The notes under the pieces: model-generated
What the model was told of the DNA's origin: nothing
Databases searched by the model: none
What the model saw: the letters and a program-made list of their open reading frames with translations, nothing else
Program-made: the position numbers and the translations under genes
Source: Bordetella ansorpii
GTDB taxonomy: Bacteria; Pseudomonadota; Gammaproteobacteria; Burkholderiales; Burkholderiaceae_B
Assembly: GCF_900078705.1 (NCBI RefSeq)
Contig: NZ_FKIF01000001.1
Span: 496,001-560,000, forward strand
Length of the DNA: 64,000 nucleotides
Direction of reading: 5' to 3'
In this document: one piece after another, positions 9,298 through 17,606 of the stretch
Layout of the letters: every line of letters begins with the position of its first letter
How positions within the stretch are numbered: position 1 is the first letter of the stretch

Positions 9298-9930
9298 TCA
9301 AGACGCGGGCGGTCGCTGCGCGGACTTCGGCCGGAAGGCGCGCACCACCTCGGGCCGCGTCTCGGCGTAGGGACCGCCGATGAGATCGATGCAGTACGGC
9401 ACCGCCGCGAAGATGCCCGGCACGAGCACCCCGCCGTCGGCGCCGCGCAAGCCTTCCAGCGTCTCGCGGATAGCCTTGGGCTGCCCCGGCAGATTGATGA
9501 TCAGCGCCGCGTGATCGGCCGTCTCGCGGATCACGGCCACCTGCCGCGACAGGATGGCGGTCGGCACGAAACGCAGGCTGATCTGCCGCATCTGTTCGCC
9601 GAAACCCGGCATCTCGCGCGTGGCGACGGCCAGCGTGGCCTCGGGCGTGACGTCGCGGCGCGCCGGCCCGGTGCCGCCCGTGGTCAGCACGAGGTCGCAA
9701 CCGCACACGTCCACCAGATCGGCCAAGGCGGCGCTGATGCCGGCCGCCTCGTCGGGGATCAGCCGCTCGACGCCCTGCCATGGCGAAGCCAGGGCACCGT
9801 CCAGCCATTCGCGCAGGGCAGGCAGGCCCTGGTCCTGATAGACGCCGGTGGAAGCACGGTCGGAAACGGAAACCAGGCCGACGAGCAATTCGTCGGGATG
9901 GCGGCGGACTAGGCGCGAAGCGTCGGTCAT
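9298..9930 (-). CDS. mog: Molybdopterin adenylyltransferase
   Basis: Mog adenylates molybdopterin before molybdate insertion. The 210-residue protein shows GLVSVSDRASTGVYQDQG at the N-terminus, the TTGGTGPARRDVTPEAT nucleotide/pterin site and INLPGQPKAIRE, all in the standard order. Start ATG 9930 (MTDASRL) leaves a short N-terminal extension of about 15 residues before the domain. Its product would supply molybdenum cofactor to enzymes such as the nitrate reductase encoded at 49-52 kb, although mog is not in that operon. Confidence 0.92.
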   Translation of the reverse strand: MTDASRLVRRHPDELLVGLVSVSDRASTGVYQDQGLPALREWLDGALASPWQGVERLIPDEAAGISAALADLVDVCGCDLVLTTGGTGPARRDVTPEATLAVATREMPGFGEQMRQISLRFVPTAILSRQVAVIRETADHAALIINLPGQPKAIRETLEGLRGADGGVLVPGIFAAVPYCIDLIGGPYAETRPEVVRAFRPKSAQRPPAS

Positions 9931-10074
9931 GGCGGCGTGTGAAAGAGGCGGACAGGGGAGGCGTGCGAGGCCATGCGCGGGAAGATGGCAGCAAAGGCAA
10001 GCGCCCGCGCAGGCACGGTTAACCACTGAATGCTACCTCATGATGACGTCGCTTTTGACCCTCCAGACAGGTCG

Positions 10075-10092
10075 GTGTCATTTAGCTTTCAT
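10075..10092 (+). promoter_or_regulatory. Pho box upstream of phoX copy 1
   Basis: GTGTCAT-TTAG-CTTTCAT matches the PhoB direct-repeat consensus (two CTGTCAT-like heptamers 11 bp apart) at 6 of 7 in each half. It lies 152 bp before the phoX start, in a region that is strikingly AT-rich for this genome (about 10020-10220). A similar box precedes the second phoX gene. Confidence 0.65.
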
Positions 10093-10243
10093 CTTTCCGT
10101 CTCATCATTCCGTGAGTTTTCATTTCCCTATCTGTCTTCGCAGCACCGATTTTTGTTTTTTCCTTTCGTTTTGCTCTTCTCCGGTCGCCCGCTCACGCCG
10201 GCGACATCTTTTTTTAAGCTCCCTACAGCCATCGGACCAGACC

Positions 10244-12217
10244 ATGACCGACCAGACCCAACTCTCCCGCCGCCGCGCCCTCAAGTTCCTGTCGGGCGCT
10301 CCCCTGCTGCCGCTGGGCACCGCCATGGGCTCCTCCGTTCTGCTGGCCGCCTGTGGCGGCAGCGACGACGATGACGACGATACGTCCAACAACCCCGGCA
10401 CGCCCGGGCAGCCCACGCCGGCGCCCGGCGCCCAGTTCGTGTCGGCCCGCTTCGTGCCGATGGCCGCCCCGTCGACCGCCGCCGACATGGCCACCACCCT
10501 GGTCAAGTCCGCCATGGAAGTCACGTACGACGACGGCACCACCGTGACGTACCAACTGGGCTACAACACCTTCTTCAATACCGGCGACATGGTGCCCGAC
10601 GGCAACGGCGGCACGATCCTGGCCGGCGGTTACTACGACATCAATAACAACCCCATCATCGACCGCTCGACGTCGACGCAGCGACAGTTCTTTTCCGGCT
10701 GTCCCGACGGCACGTCGCTGTTGAAACTGGACAACCCCACGGTTGCTGGCGTCACCGGCAACACCGTGTTCGCCGTCGTGCAGTTCGAATACACCGACTT
10801 CGACCTGGCCGGCAACAGCGTCTATGGCCGCTTGCCCTCGCCCTACGCCGTGCTGACCCTGGACCAGAATCCGGAGACCGGCGAACTGAAGCTGGTGAAG
10901 TACTACAACGTCGACACTTCTGCCGCCAACGGCATCTGGATTCCGTGCGGTGCCAGCCTGTCGCCCTGGAATACCCACCTGTCCAGCGAAGAGTACGAGC
11001 CCGACGCCTCGGCCGCCACGAATGCCCAACTGACCGCCTTCGGCAACAACCTGTATGCCAACTCGGGCGCCCGTGCGCGCGCCTACAACTACGGCCACAT
11101 GCCCGAAGTCACCGTCCACCCGGACGGCACGGGCACGGTCGTCAAGCACTACTGCATGGGCCGCATCTCGCACGAACTGGTGCAGGTCATGCCTGACCAG
11201 CGTACCGTGCTGATGGGTGATGACGCCACCAACGGCGGCCTGTTCATGTTCATCGCCGACCGCGAGAAGGACCTGTCGTCGGGCACGCTGTATGTCGCCC
11301 AGTACACGCTGACCGGCAACACTGGCGCTGGCGCCGGCACCCTGAAGTGGGTCAACCTGGGCCACGCCACCAGCGAAGAAATTCGCGGTCTGGCTGGCAG
11401 CCTGGAATTCGCCGACATCATGGAGAAATCCGTCACGGCTGCCGCAGGCTTCACGCAGATCAAGTACAACGGCGCAACCGAGTACGTGCGCGTGATCCCG
11501 GGCATGGAAAAGGCTGCCGCGTTCCTGGAAACACACCGCTACGCCGCGCTGGTCGGCGGCACGATGTGGCTGACCAAGAACGAAGGCACCACGGTCAACA
11601 TCAAGGACAAGGTGCTGTATTCGGCTCTGGCCAACATCCGTGACTCCATGCTCACCGGCAACGCCGCCAACCCGGGCACGGGCGTCGGCGTCACCACCCG
11701 CATCAATGCGGGCGGCGTCATGGCCAGCACGATGGGCGGCGGCCAGGCCGACACCGATGCCGTGGCCATCAACAGCGACTGGGTGCCGCACACCTACACG
11801 ACGCTGTTCGTGGGCCGCGACATCTCGGCCGACTCGCTGGGCAACACCTGCGACCCCGAACTCCCCGCCAGCCCCGACAACCTGAAGTTCTCGGAAAAGC
11901 TGCGCACCCTGTTCGTCGGCGAAGACAGCGGCAACCACGTCAACAACTTCCTGTGGGCCTACAACGTCGACACCAAGGAGTTCGCGCGCCTGCTGTCGAC
12001 GCCGGCCGGCGCCGAATCCACCGGCCTGCACGCCGTGGACGAACTGAACGGCTTCACGTACATCATGAGCAACTTCCAGCACGCCGGCGACTTCCTGGGC
12101 ACCATGCCCGCCGGCCTGGTGAGCGAAATCGAACCCCTGATCGATGCCGCCTACAAGGACAAGTTCTCGGCCTCCGTCGGCTACATCACCGGCCTGACCA
12201 TGAGCGAAAAGAAGTAA
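10244..12217 (+). CDS. phoX: PhoX-type alkaline phosphatase, Tat-exported lipoprotein
   Basis: This 657-residue protein belongs to the PhoX/DUF839 family, calcium- and iron-dependent phosphatases that release phosphate from organic esters outside the cytoplasm. The N-terminus carries a twin-arginine motif (SRRRALKFL) followed by a lipobox (LLAAC at residues 34-38) and an Asp-rich linker, so it is probably a Tat-exported lipoprotein. Family blocks such as CGASLSPWNTHLSSEEYEPD, GRISHELVQVMPD and GEDSGNHVNNFLWAYN are clear. ATG 10244 starts exactly at the Tat signal. The 313-bp region upstream contains a Pho box. It is paralogous to the next gene. Confidence 0.93.
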   Translation: MTDQTQLSRRRALKFLSGAPLLPLGTAMGSSVLLAACGGSDDDDDDTSNNPGTPGQPTPAPGAQFVSARFVPMAAPSTAADMATTLVKSAMEVTYDDGTTVTYQLGYNTFFNTGDMVPDGNGGTILAGGYYDINNNPIIDRSTSTQRQFFSGCPDGTSLLKLDNPTVAGVTGNTVFAVVQFEYTDFDLAGNSVYGRLPSPYAVLTLDQNPETGELKLVKYYNVDTSAANGIWIPCGASLSPWNTHLSSEEYEPDASAATNAQLTAFGNNLYANSGARARAYNYGHMPEVTVHPDGTGTVVKHYCMGRISHELVQVMPDQRTVLMGDDATNGGLFMFIADREKDLSSGTLYVAQYTLTGNTGAGAGTLKWVNLGHATSEEIRGLAGSLEFADIMEKSVTAAAGFTQIKYNGATEYVRVIPGMEKAAAFLETHRYAALVGGTMWLTKNEGTTVNIKDKVLYSALANIRDSMLTGNAANPGTGVGVTTRINAGGVMASTMGGGQADTDAVAINSDWVPHTYTTLFVGRDISADSLGNTCDPELPASPDNLKFSEKLRTLFVGEDSGNHVNNFLWAYNVDTKEFARLLSTPAGAESTGLHAVDELNGFTYIMSNFQHAGDFLGTMPAGLVSEIEPLIDAAYKDKFSASVGYITGLTMSEKK

Positions 12218-12275
12218 GGCAATAACCCCCGGCCGTCCCCGGACGGCCCGCCTCACGGCTACGGCGCGAACCGCC

Positions 12276-12331
12276 GCGCATCGACCGGTCTCCTCTCCTC
12301 CAGGTCGATGCGCGATGTGTTCGCGCTTTTT
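12276..12331 (+). terminator. Hairpins and T-tract after phoX copy 1
   Basis: An 11-bp inverted repeat (GCGCATCGACC at 12276-12286, its complement at 12303-12313) overlaps a second small hairpin (CGCGA-TGTGT-TCGCG, 12311-12325) that is followed by CTTTTT. The second hairpin with its T-run is a plausible terminator, immediately before the Pho box of the next gene. Confidence 0.5.
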
Positions 12332-12332
12332 C

Positions 12333-12350
12333 ATGTCATTTTGCTTTCAC
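12333..12350 (+). promoter_or_regulatory. Pho box upstream of phoX copy 2
   Basis: ATGTCAT-TTTG-CTTTCAC matches the PhoB consensus at 6 of 7 in each heptamer with the standard 4-bp spacer. It lies 89 bp before the start of the second phoX. Its likeness to the box at 10075 supports both. Confidence 0.65.
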
Positions 12351-12438
12351 GTCGCAGGCCGAACATGGCGTAGCCTGCCGGGTCGTGCGCATGGTGGGCC
12401 AGCGATCCGCCCCCATTCTTTCGCAATCGGACTTCGAC

Positions 12439-14361
12439 ATGCCTGAGACGACCTCTTCCTCGCGCCGCCGCGCCCTGAAACTGCTGGCCGGCGCGCCGCT
12501 CCTGCCCGTGGGCGCCTTCGGCGCCGCCCCCGCCTGGGCTGCCCCGAAAGGCGCCACCCTCACCTCCGCCCGCTTCGTCCCCATGGCCGCCCCGACGCTG
12601 GCCAAGCCCGAGGAAATGGCCACTACGCTGGTCAGGTCCGCCCTGGAAATCGCGTACAGCGACGGCAGCAAGCAAACCTACCAGTTGGGCTACGAGTCCT
12701 TCTTCACCACCGGCGACCAGGTGCCCGACGGCCATGGCGGCCAGACGCTGGCCGGCGGCTACTACGACATCCACAACAAGCCCATCATGGACACCTCGGG
12801 CCCCACGCCGCGCCAGTTCTATTCGGACTGCCCGGATGGCTCGTCGCTGATCCGGCTGGCGCGCCCGGCCGTGAAAGGCGTGAAAGGCAACACCGTGTTC
12901 GCGGTGGTGCAGTTCGAATACACCACCCGCAACCTGAAGGGCGACGAGATGTACGGCCGCCTGCCCTCGCCCATCGCCGTGCTGACGCTGGACCAGGACC
13001 CGAAAACCGGCGCCCTGACGTTGGTCAAATACCACAACGTGGACACCTCCAAGGTCAAGGGCCTGTGGATCACCTGTGGCGCCAGCCTGTCGCCGTGGAA
13101 CACCCACCTGTCCAGCGAAGAGTACGAACCCGATGGCGCCAAACCCGGCAGCGCCCAGTTGAAGGCGTTCGGCGCCAACCTCTACGGCACGGCGGACCAC
13201 GCGGCCAATCCCTACGACTACGGCCACCTGCCCGAAGTCACCGTGCATCCCGACGGCACCGGCAGCATCGAGAAGCACTACTGCCTGGGCCGCATCTCGC
13301 ACGAGCTGATCCAGGTCATGCCCGACCAGCGCACCGCGCTGATGGGCGACGACGCCACCAATGGCGGCCTGTTCATGTTCGTGGCGGACAAGGCGGCCGA
13401 TCTTTCAGCCGGCACGCTGTACGTGGCCCGCTACACGCAGACTTCGTCGCAGGGCGTGGGCGCCGGCACGATGCAGTGGATCCGGCTGGGCCACGCCACC
13501 AGCGACGAGATCCGCGCGCTGGCCGCGAAGCTGACCATCGGCGACATCATGGACGTCGCCATCCAGGACCCGAACGACGCCAGCTACACGGCGATCCACT
13601 ACAACGGCCAGCCGAACTGGATCCGCATCAAGCCCAACATGGAGAAGGCAGCAGCCTTTCTCGAAACGCACCGCTACGCCGCCTGCGTGGGCGCCAGCAT
13701 GGCGCTGACCAAGAACGAAGGCACCACCGTCAACATCAAGGACAAGATCGCCTATTCGGCGCTGGCCAACGTGGTCGACTCGATGGTCAAGGGCGGGCGC
13801 GGCTGGTATGAAGGCAGCGGCATCGCGCTGGACCGGAAACTGCAGGCCGGCGGCATCCTGGCGCACAAAATGCAGGGCGGCCAGAAGGACACCAAGGGCC
13901 AGCCGATCCGCAGCGACTGGGTGCCCACGGTCTCGTCCACCCTGCTGACGGGCAAGGACATTGCCGCCGACGAACTGGGCAACACCGCCCACCCGGACCA
14001 CATCGCCAGCCCCGACAACCTGAAGTTCTCGGAAAAGCTGCGCACCCTGTTCATCGGCGAGGACAGCGGCAACCACGTCAACAACTTCCTGTGGGCCTAC
14101 AACGTCGACACCAAGGAACTGTCGCGCATCCTGTCGACGCCGGCCGGCGCCGAATCCACCGGCCTGCACGCCGTGGACGAGATCAACGGCTGGACCTACA
14201 TCATGAGCAACTTCCAGCACGCCGGCGACTGGGACAAGAAGGGCTTCCACGACAAGGTCAAGGACAAGCTCGACCCACTGGTGAAGGCCAACTACAAGGA
14301 CCGCTACGGCGCCAGCGTCGGGTACATCACGGGGGTGGACCTGCGCGCCAGAGGGACCTGA
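12439..14361 (+). CDS. phoX: PhoX-type alkaline phosphatase, Tat-secreted paralogue
   Basis: This 640-residue paralogue of the preceding gene is collinear with it over nearly the whole length. Near-identical blocks include CGASLSPWNTHLSSEEYEPD and GEDSGNHVNNFLWAYN. The N-terminus has the same Tat motif (SRRRALKLL) but ends in a signal-peptidase-I-type site (AWA-AP) instead of a lipobox, so this form should be released into the periplasm. ATG 12439 is placed by the Tat signal. It has its own Pho box, so the pair are probably two PhoB-controlled units. It converges on cbpA with 17 bp between stops. Confidence 0.93.
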   Translation: MPETTSSSRRRALKLLAGAPLLPVGAFGAAPAWAAPKGATLTSARFVPMAAPTLAKPEEMATTLVRSALEIAYSDGSKQTYQLGYESFFTTGDQVPDGHGGQTLAGGYYDIHNKPIMDTSGPTPRQFYSDCPDGSSLIRLARPAVKGVKGNTVFAVVQFEYTTRNLKGDEMYGRLPSPIAVLTLDQDPKTGALTLVKYHNVDTSKVKGLWITCGASLSPWNTHLSSEEYEPDGAKPGSAQLKAFGANLYGTADHAANPYDYGHLPEVTVHPDGTGSIEKHYCLGRISHELIQVMPDQRTALMGDDATNGGLFMFVADKAADLSAGTLYVARYTQTSSQGVGAGTMQWIRLGHATSDEIRALAAKLTIGDIMDVAIQDPNDASYTAIHYNGQPNWIRIKPNMEKAAAFLETHRYAACVGASMALTKNEGTTVNIKDKIAYSALANVVDSMVKGGRGWYEGSGIALDRKLQAGGILAHKMQGGQKDTKGQPIRSDWVPTVSSTLLTGKDIAADELGNTAHPDHIASPDNLKFSEKLRTLFIGEDSGNHVNNFLWAYNVDTKELSRILSTPAGAESTGLHAVDEINGWTYIMSNFQHAGDWDKKGFHDKVKDKLDPLVKANYKDRYGASVGYITGVDLRARGT

Positions 14362-14378
14362 TTCGGCTTCTACAGGCC

Positions 14379-15296
14379 CTAGGCCGTACCGAACGCGGCG
14401 CGGCGAGGATCGAAAGGCAGGTCGCGCGCCATCTGTTCATACAGCTCGCGCGCGCGTTCGCTGTCGGCTGGCGGCAGGACCACCTCGAGCGACAGATACA
14501 GATCGCCGGCGGGCTTGCCGGGCAGGCCGCGTCCCTTCAGGCGCAGCTTGCGGCCGGCATTGGAACCGGGCGGCACCGTGATCTCGACCGCGCCGCCGGG
14601 CGTGGGCACCCGCACCGACGCGCCCAGCGCGGCCTCCCAGGGGGTGACAGGCACGGTCATGTGCAGATCGCGCCCCTCGGCGCGGTACAGCCGGTGCGGC
14701 CGGAAACGTACCTCTAGCAGCAGGTCGCCATTGCCCGCGCCGCCCATGCCGGGCATGCCCTGCCCGGCCAGGCGGATCTGCTGGCCTTCACGCACGCCGG
14801 GCGGGATGCGTACGCTGAGCGTGCGGGTACGGATCTGCTGCCGTCCCTGGGCATCGGCCTCGACGGCGCGCAGGCTGACTTCGCGCGTGGCGCCGTGCAG
14901 GGCGTCGTCCAGATCGACGTCGATGACGGCATGGTGGTCCTCGCCACGCGCCCGGAACGCGCGCGAGCCGGCCTGGCCCGCGCCGAACAACGACGAGAAG
15001 AATTCGCTGAATTCATCCGCGCCGCCTTGCTCGCCGCGAAAGGCGAAGTCGCGCTCCCAACCGGGCGGCGGCTGGCGATGGCCGCCGTCCAGCACCTGGT
15101 CGTAGGCGGCGCGCTTCTCGGCGTCGCCCAGCACTTCATTGGCTTCGTTGATGTCGCGCATGCGCGCGTCGGCGTCGGGCTCCTTGCTGACGTCGGGATG
15201 ATATTTGCGGGCAAGCTTGCGGTAGGCGCGCCGGATGTCTTCGTTGGAAGCCGTGCGCGCCACGCCGAGGATGCCGTAGTAGTCCTTGAACTCCAT
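14379..15296 (-). CDS. cbpA: DnaJ-like curved-DNA-binding co-chaperone
   Basis: This 305-residue protein has an N-terminal J domain (about residues 1-70, DYYGILGV ... HPDVS) with the HPD triad that stimulates Hsp70 ATPase. A Gly/Phe-rich linker and a DnaJ C-terminal substrate-binding region (about 120-300) follow. It lacks the cysteine-rich zinc finger of true DnaJ, which makes it CbpA-type. ATG 15296 (MEFKDYYG) opens the J domain directly. No cbpM-like modulator gene follows; the next gene on this side is the convergent phoX. Confidence 0.9.
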   Translation of the reverse strand: MEFKDYYGILGVARTASNEDIRRAYRKLARKYHPDVSKEPDADARMRDINEANEVLGDAEKRAAYDQVLDGGHRQPPPGWERDFAFRGEQGGADEFSEFFSSLFGAGQAGSRAFRARGEDHHAVIDVDLDDALHGATREVSLRAVEADAQGRQQIRTRTLSVRIPPGVREGQQIRLAGQGMPGMGGAGNGDLLLEVRFRPHRLYRAEGRDLHMTVPVTPWEAALGASVRVPTPGGAVEITVPPGSNAGRKLRLKGRGLPGKPAGDLYLSLEVVLPPADSERARELYEQMARDLPFDPRRAAFGTA

Positions 15297-15505
15297 GAAC
15301 GGCTCGCTTTCAGAAAGTGGGGGGAGGCACGCGGGCGACGGACGCGGCGGCATCCCGGGGATGGATTGCAGATGGGGGCGGGCCAGCGGATATTCAATGC
15401 CGCGCCGGTCGGCTCTTCTATACTGCTGCGGCATGAAGCCGCCACGCATCCCGAAGGAAACCGTGCCCGGCCCCTCCCGTTTCCCGCCATCCCCCCACCC
15501 GCGCC

Positions 15506-15991
15506 ATGCCGGACATCATCGACGTCGATTTCGCCAACCCCGACCACGCGCGCGACCTGATCGCGCTGCTGAACGAGTACGCCAGCGGCGACATGGGCAG
15601 TGGCGAAACCCTGCCCGCACGGGCTTGCCGCGAGTTGCCGGCGGCCCTGGCGGCGCGGCCCTGGGCGCACGCGCTGCTGGCCTACGCCGATGGCAAACCC
15701 GCGGGCCTGGCCGTCTACTTCGAAGGCTTCTCCACCTTCGCCTGCCGGCCGCTGGTGAATTTGCACGATTTCATGGTGTCCGCGCCTTTTCGCGGCCAGG
15801 GCATCGCCCGGCAATTGCTCGATGCCCTCGACGCCTCGGCCCGCCGGCTGGGCTGTTGCAAGATCACGCTCGAGGTGCTCGAAGGCAACCTCCCCGCCCA
15901 GGCGCTGTACCGCAAGATGGGCTACGAGGCCTATCAATTGCAGGATGCCAACGGCCGGGCCGTCTTCTGGCACAAGAAACTGGCCGACTGA
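15506..15991 (+). CDS. GNAT N-acetyltransferase
   Basis: This 161-residue GCN5-related acetyltransferase has the acetyl-CoA-binding motif A in the form FRGQGIARQLLDAL (about residues 94-107), with the preceding beta strand LHDFMVSA. The C-terminal motif NLPAQALYRKMGYEAYQL is typical of the fold. The substrate cannot be inferred. It starts a run of four short same-strand genes (GNAT, DinB-like, cupin, glutathione transferase) with gaps of 10, 24 and 146 bp, probably transcribed together at least through the cupin. Confidence 0.88.
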   Translation: MPDIIDVDFANPDHARDLIALLNEYASGDMGSGETLPARACRELPAALAARPWAHALLAYADGKPAGLAVYFEGFSTFACRPLVNLHDFMVSAPFRGQGIARQLLDALDASARRLGCCKITLEVLEGNLPAQALYRKMGYEAYQLQDANGRAVFWHKKLAD

Positions 15992-16001
15992 GCGCACCGC
16001 C

Positions 16002-16292
16002 ATGCCCGACTGCCGCGACATCCGCCTGATGGCCGGCTACAGCGCCTGGATGAACGGGCAACTGTGCGCGGCCGCCGCCCAGCTGTCCGAGGCCGAACTG
16101 GACCACGTGCCGCGCTACGCCAACCGGCTGGGCATCGTGTCCGAACGCCATTTCGGCAGCCTGCTGCTGCATTTCTTCAATCACCAGACGCACCATCGCG
16201 GCCAGGCCTCCACGCTGCTGACGCAAGCCGGCGTGGACACCGGCGTGACCGGCCTGCTGGTGCGCATTCCCGACACCTCGCGGCCCGACTGA
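16002..16292 (+). CDS. Internally shortened DinB-family protein
   Basis: DinB/YfiT-like proteins are four-helix metalloproteins, usually about 160-170 residues. This one has only 96. The beginning (MAGYSAWMNGQL...LSEAEL) matches the normal first helix. After about residue 35 the sequence jumps to what is normally the last third of the family, YANRLGI then LLLHFFNHQTHHRGQASTLLTQAG. Roughly 70 residues are missing, including the region that usually holds the first metal-ligand His. The frame is open and starts 10 bp after the GNAT gene. It may be a remnant or a reduced functional form; I cannot tell which. Confidence 0.7.
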   Translation: MPDCRDIRLMAGYSAWMNGQLCAAAAQLSEAELDHVPRYANRLGIVSERHFGSLLLHFFNHQTHHRGQASTLLTQAGVDTGVTGLLVRIPDTSRPD

Positions 16293-16316
16293 CGCGCCGC
16301 CCCCCAGGAGCAAGCC

Positions 16317-16646
16317 ATGCAGATGCAGGACATTCCCTTCGGCACCACCGACTGGTCCGAAATCCCCGCCACCGAACACCCCGGCGATACCGGCCGGGCC
16401 TACTGGCGCACCCGCCAGTTCGGGTCGATCCGCGCGCGGATGGTGGAATACACGCCCGGCTACCTGGCGGACCACTGGTGCACCAAGGGCCACATCCTGC
16501 TCTGCCTGGAAGGCGAACTGCACACCGAACTGGAAGACGGCCGCACCTTCGTGCTGCGCCCCGGCATGAGCTACCAGGTGGCCGACGGCGCGGAACCGCA
16601 CCGCTCCAGCACCCGCACAGGCGCGAAACTCTTCATCGTGGACTGA
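16317..16646 (+). CDS. DHCW-type cupin
   Basis: This 109-residue single-domain cupin shows the family-defining segment ADHWCTKGHILLCLEGEL (residues about 51-68), followed by a turn and LRPGMSYQVADGAEPH. It would form one beta barrel; the His and Glu residues could bind a metal. No enzymatic role is known for this subgroup. ATG 16317 has GGAG 7 bases upstream (CCAGGAGCAAGCC). It is co-directional with the DinB-like gene, 24 bp downstream of it. Confidence 0.82.
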   Translation: MQMQDIPFGTTDWSEIPATEHPGDTGRAYWRTRQFGSIRARMVEYTPGYLADHWCTKGHILLCLEGELHTELEDGRTFVLRPGMSYQVADGAEPHRSSTRTGAKLFIVD

Positions 16647-16792
16647 CCGGCCGTCTGGGCGCCCCTGGTCCCGCCCGCGTGTCGTTCCCGCGACACCACG
16701 CGGGCGCCCCGCCGCGCCGCCCGGCAATTGCTGGTACCCTTGCCGGAGCGTGGGGGGACTGCCCGCCTTCGCGGCATTGCCGGAGATGCTTC

Positions 16793-17434
16793 GTGGTTGC
16801 CCCCCTCACCCTTTACGTCGACGCCGCCTTTCTCAGCCCCTACGCCATGTCGGCCTTCGTGGCGCTGACCGAGAAAGGCCTGCCCATGCAGTTGCGTCCC
16901 GTCGACCTGGGCTGTGGCGAGCAACGCATGCGGCCCTACCTGGCGCGCTCGCTCACCGGCCGAGTGCCGGCGCTGACGCACGAAGAGTTCCATCTGGCGG
17001 AATCGTGTGCCATCTCGCAGTACCTGGAGGAAGCCTTTCCCGCCCCCAGGTATCCGGCCCTGTATCCTCCCGATCTGCGCAGCCGCGCGCAGGCCCGGCA
17101 AATGCAGGCCTGGCTGCGCTCGGACCTGCAGGCGCTGCGCGCCGACCGTCCCACCGAAGCCGTCTTCGAACACCCCACGCACGCCCCGCTCAGCGATGCC
17201 GGCCACGCCGCGGCGGCCAGGCTGGTGCGGGTCGCACAGGCCCTGCTGGCGCACGGCGGACCAAACCTGTTCGGCGACTGGTGCATCGCGGACACCGATC
17301 TGGCGATGATGCTGCAGCGCCTGGCACGCAACGGCGACGAATTGCCCGCCGAACTGCGCAGCTATGCCGACGCGCAATGGCAACGCGCCTCCATCCAGCT
17401 CTGGGTGCGGCACCACGCCCACGCCCGCGGCTGA
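16793..17434 (+). CDS. yfcF: Glutathione transferase, YfcF type
   Basis: This 213-residue protein aligns closely, from memory, with E. coli YfcF, a glutathione transferase with peroxidase activity. Shared blocks are SPYAMSAFVALTEKGL near the N-terminus (glutathione site), AESCAISQYLEEAF, QAWLRSDLQALRADRPTEAVF, and LFGDWCIADTDLAMM in the helical C-terminal domain. The start is GTG 16793, with GGAG 7 bases upstream; no ATG fits the conserved N-terminus. It probably contributes to oxidative-stress resistance (inference from the family). Confidence 0.9.
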   Translation: MVAPLTLYVDAAFLSPYAMSAFVALTEKGLPMQLRPVDLGCGEQRMRPYLARSLTGRVPALTHEEFHLAESCAISQYLEEAFPAPRYPALYPPDLRSRAQARQMQAWLRSDLQALRADRPTEAVFEHPTHAPLSDAGHAAAARLVRVAQALLAHGGPNLFGDWCIADTDLAMMLQRLARNGDELPAELRSYADAQWQRASIQLWVRHHAHARG

Positions 17435-17485
17435 TCCCCCGCCGAATCGGTCTGATTCCCATTCTGCCGGGCCGCTATCCGCGTC

Positions 17486-17491
17486 TATAAT
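17486..17491 (+). promoter_or_regulatory. Perfect -10 hexamer before the diguanylate cyclase
   Basis: TATAAT lies 115 bp before the cyclase start in otherwise GC-rich DNA. The -35 candidate (TTCTGC, 18 bp upstream) is poor, so an activator may be needed. Confidence 0.45.
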
Positions 17492-17606
17492 CCGCGGAAG
17501 TCATCGTAGAACAACAACGGGATTACCACGGCGTTCCTCACCAGATGCGCTCCGATGTCCGCCACCAGGCATTCCCCCACCCCTCGCGCGTGACGACGAG
17601 GTCCGC

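Noticed and set aside
10223-12334. 703-codon antisense frame under phoX copy 1
   Set aside because: It is the codon-position shadow typical of high-GC genes; composition is Val/Gly/His-rich and no family is recognisable. The same applies to other long antisense frames, for example 20747-23161 and 23242-25740.
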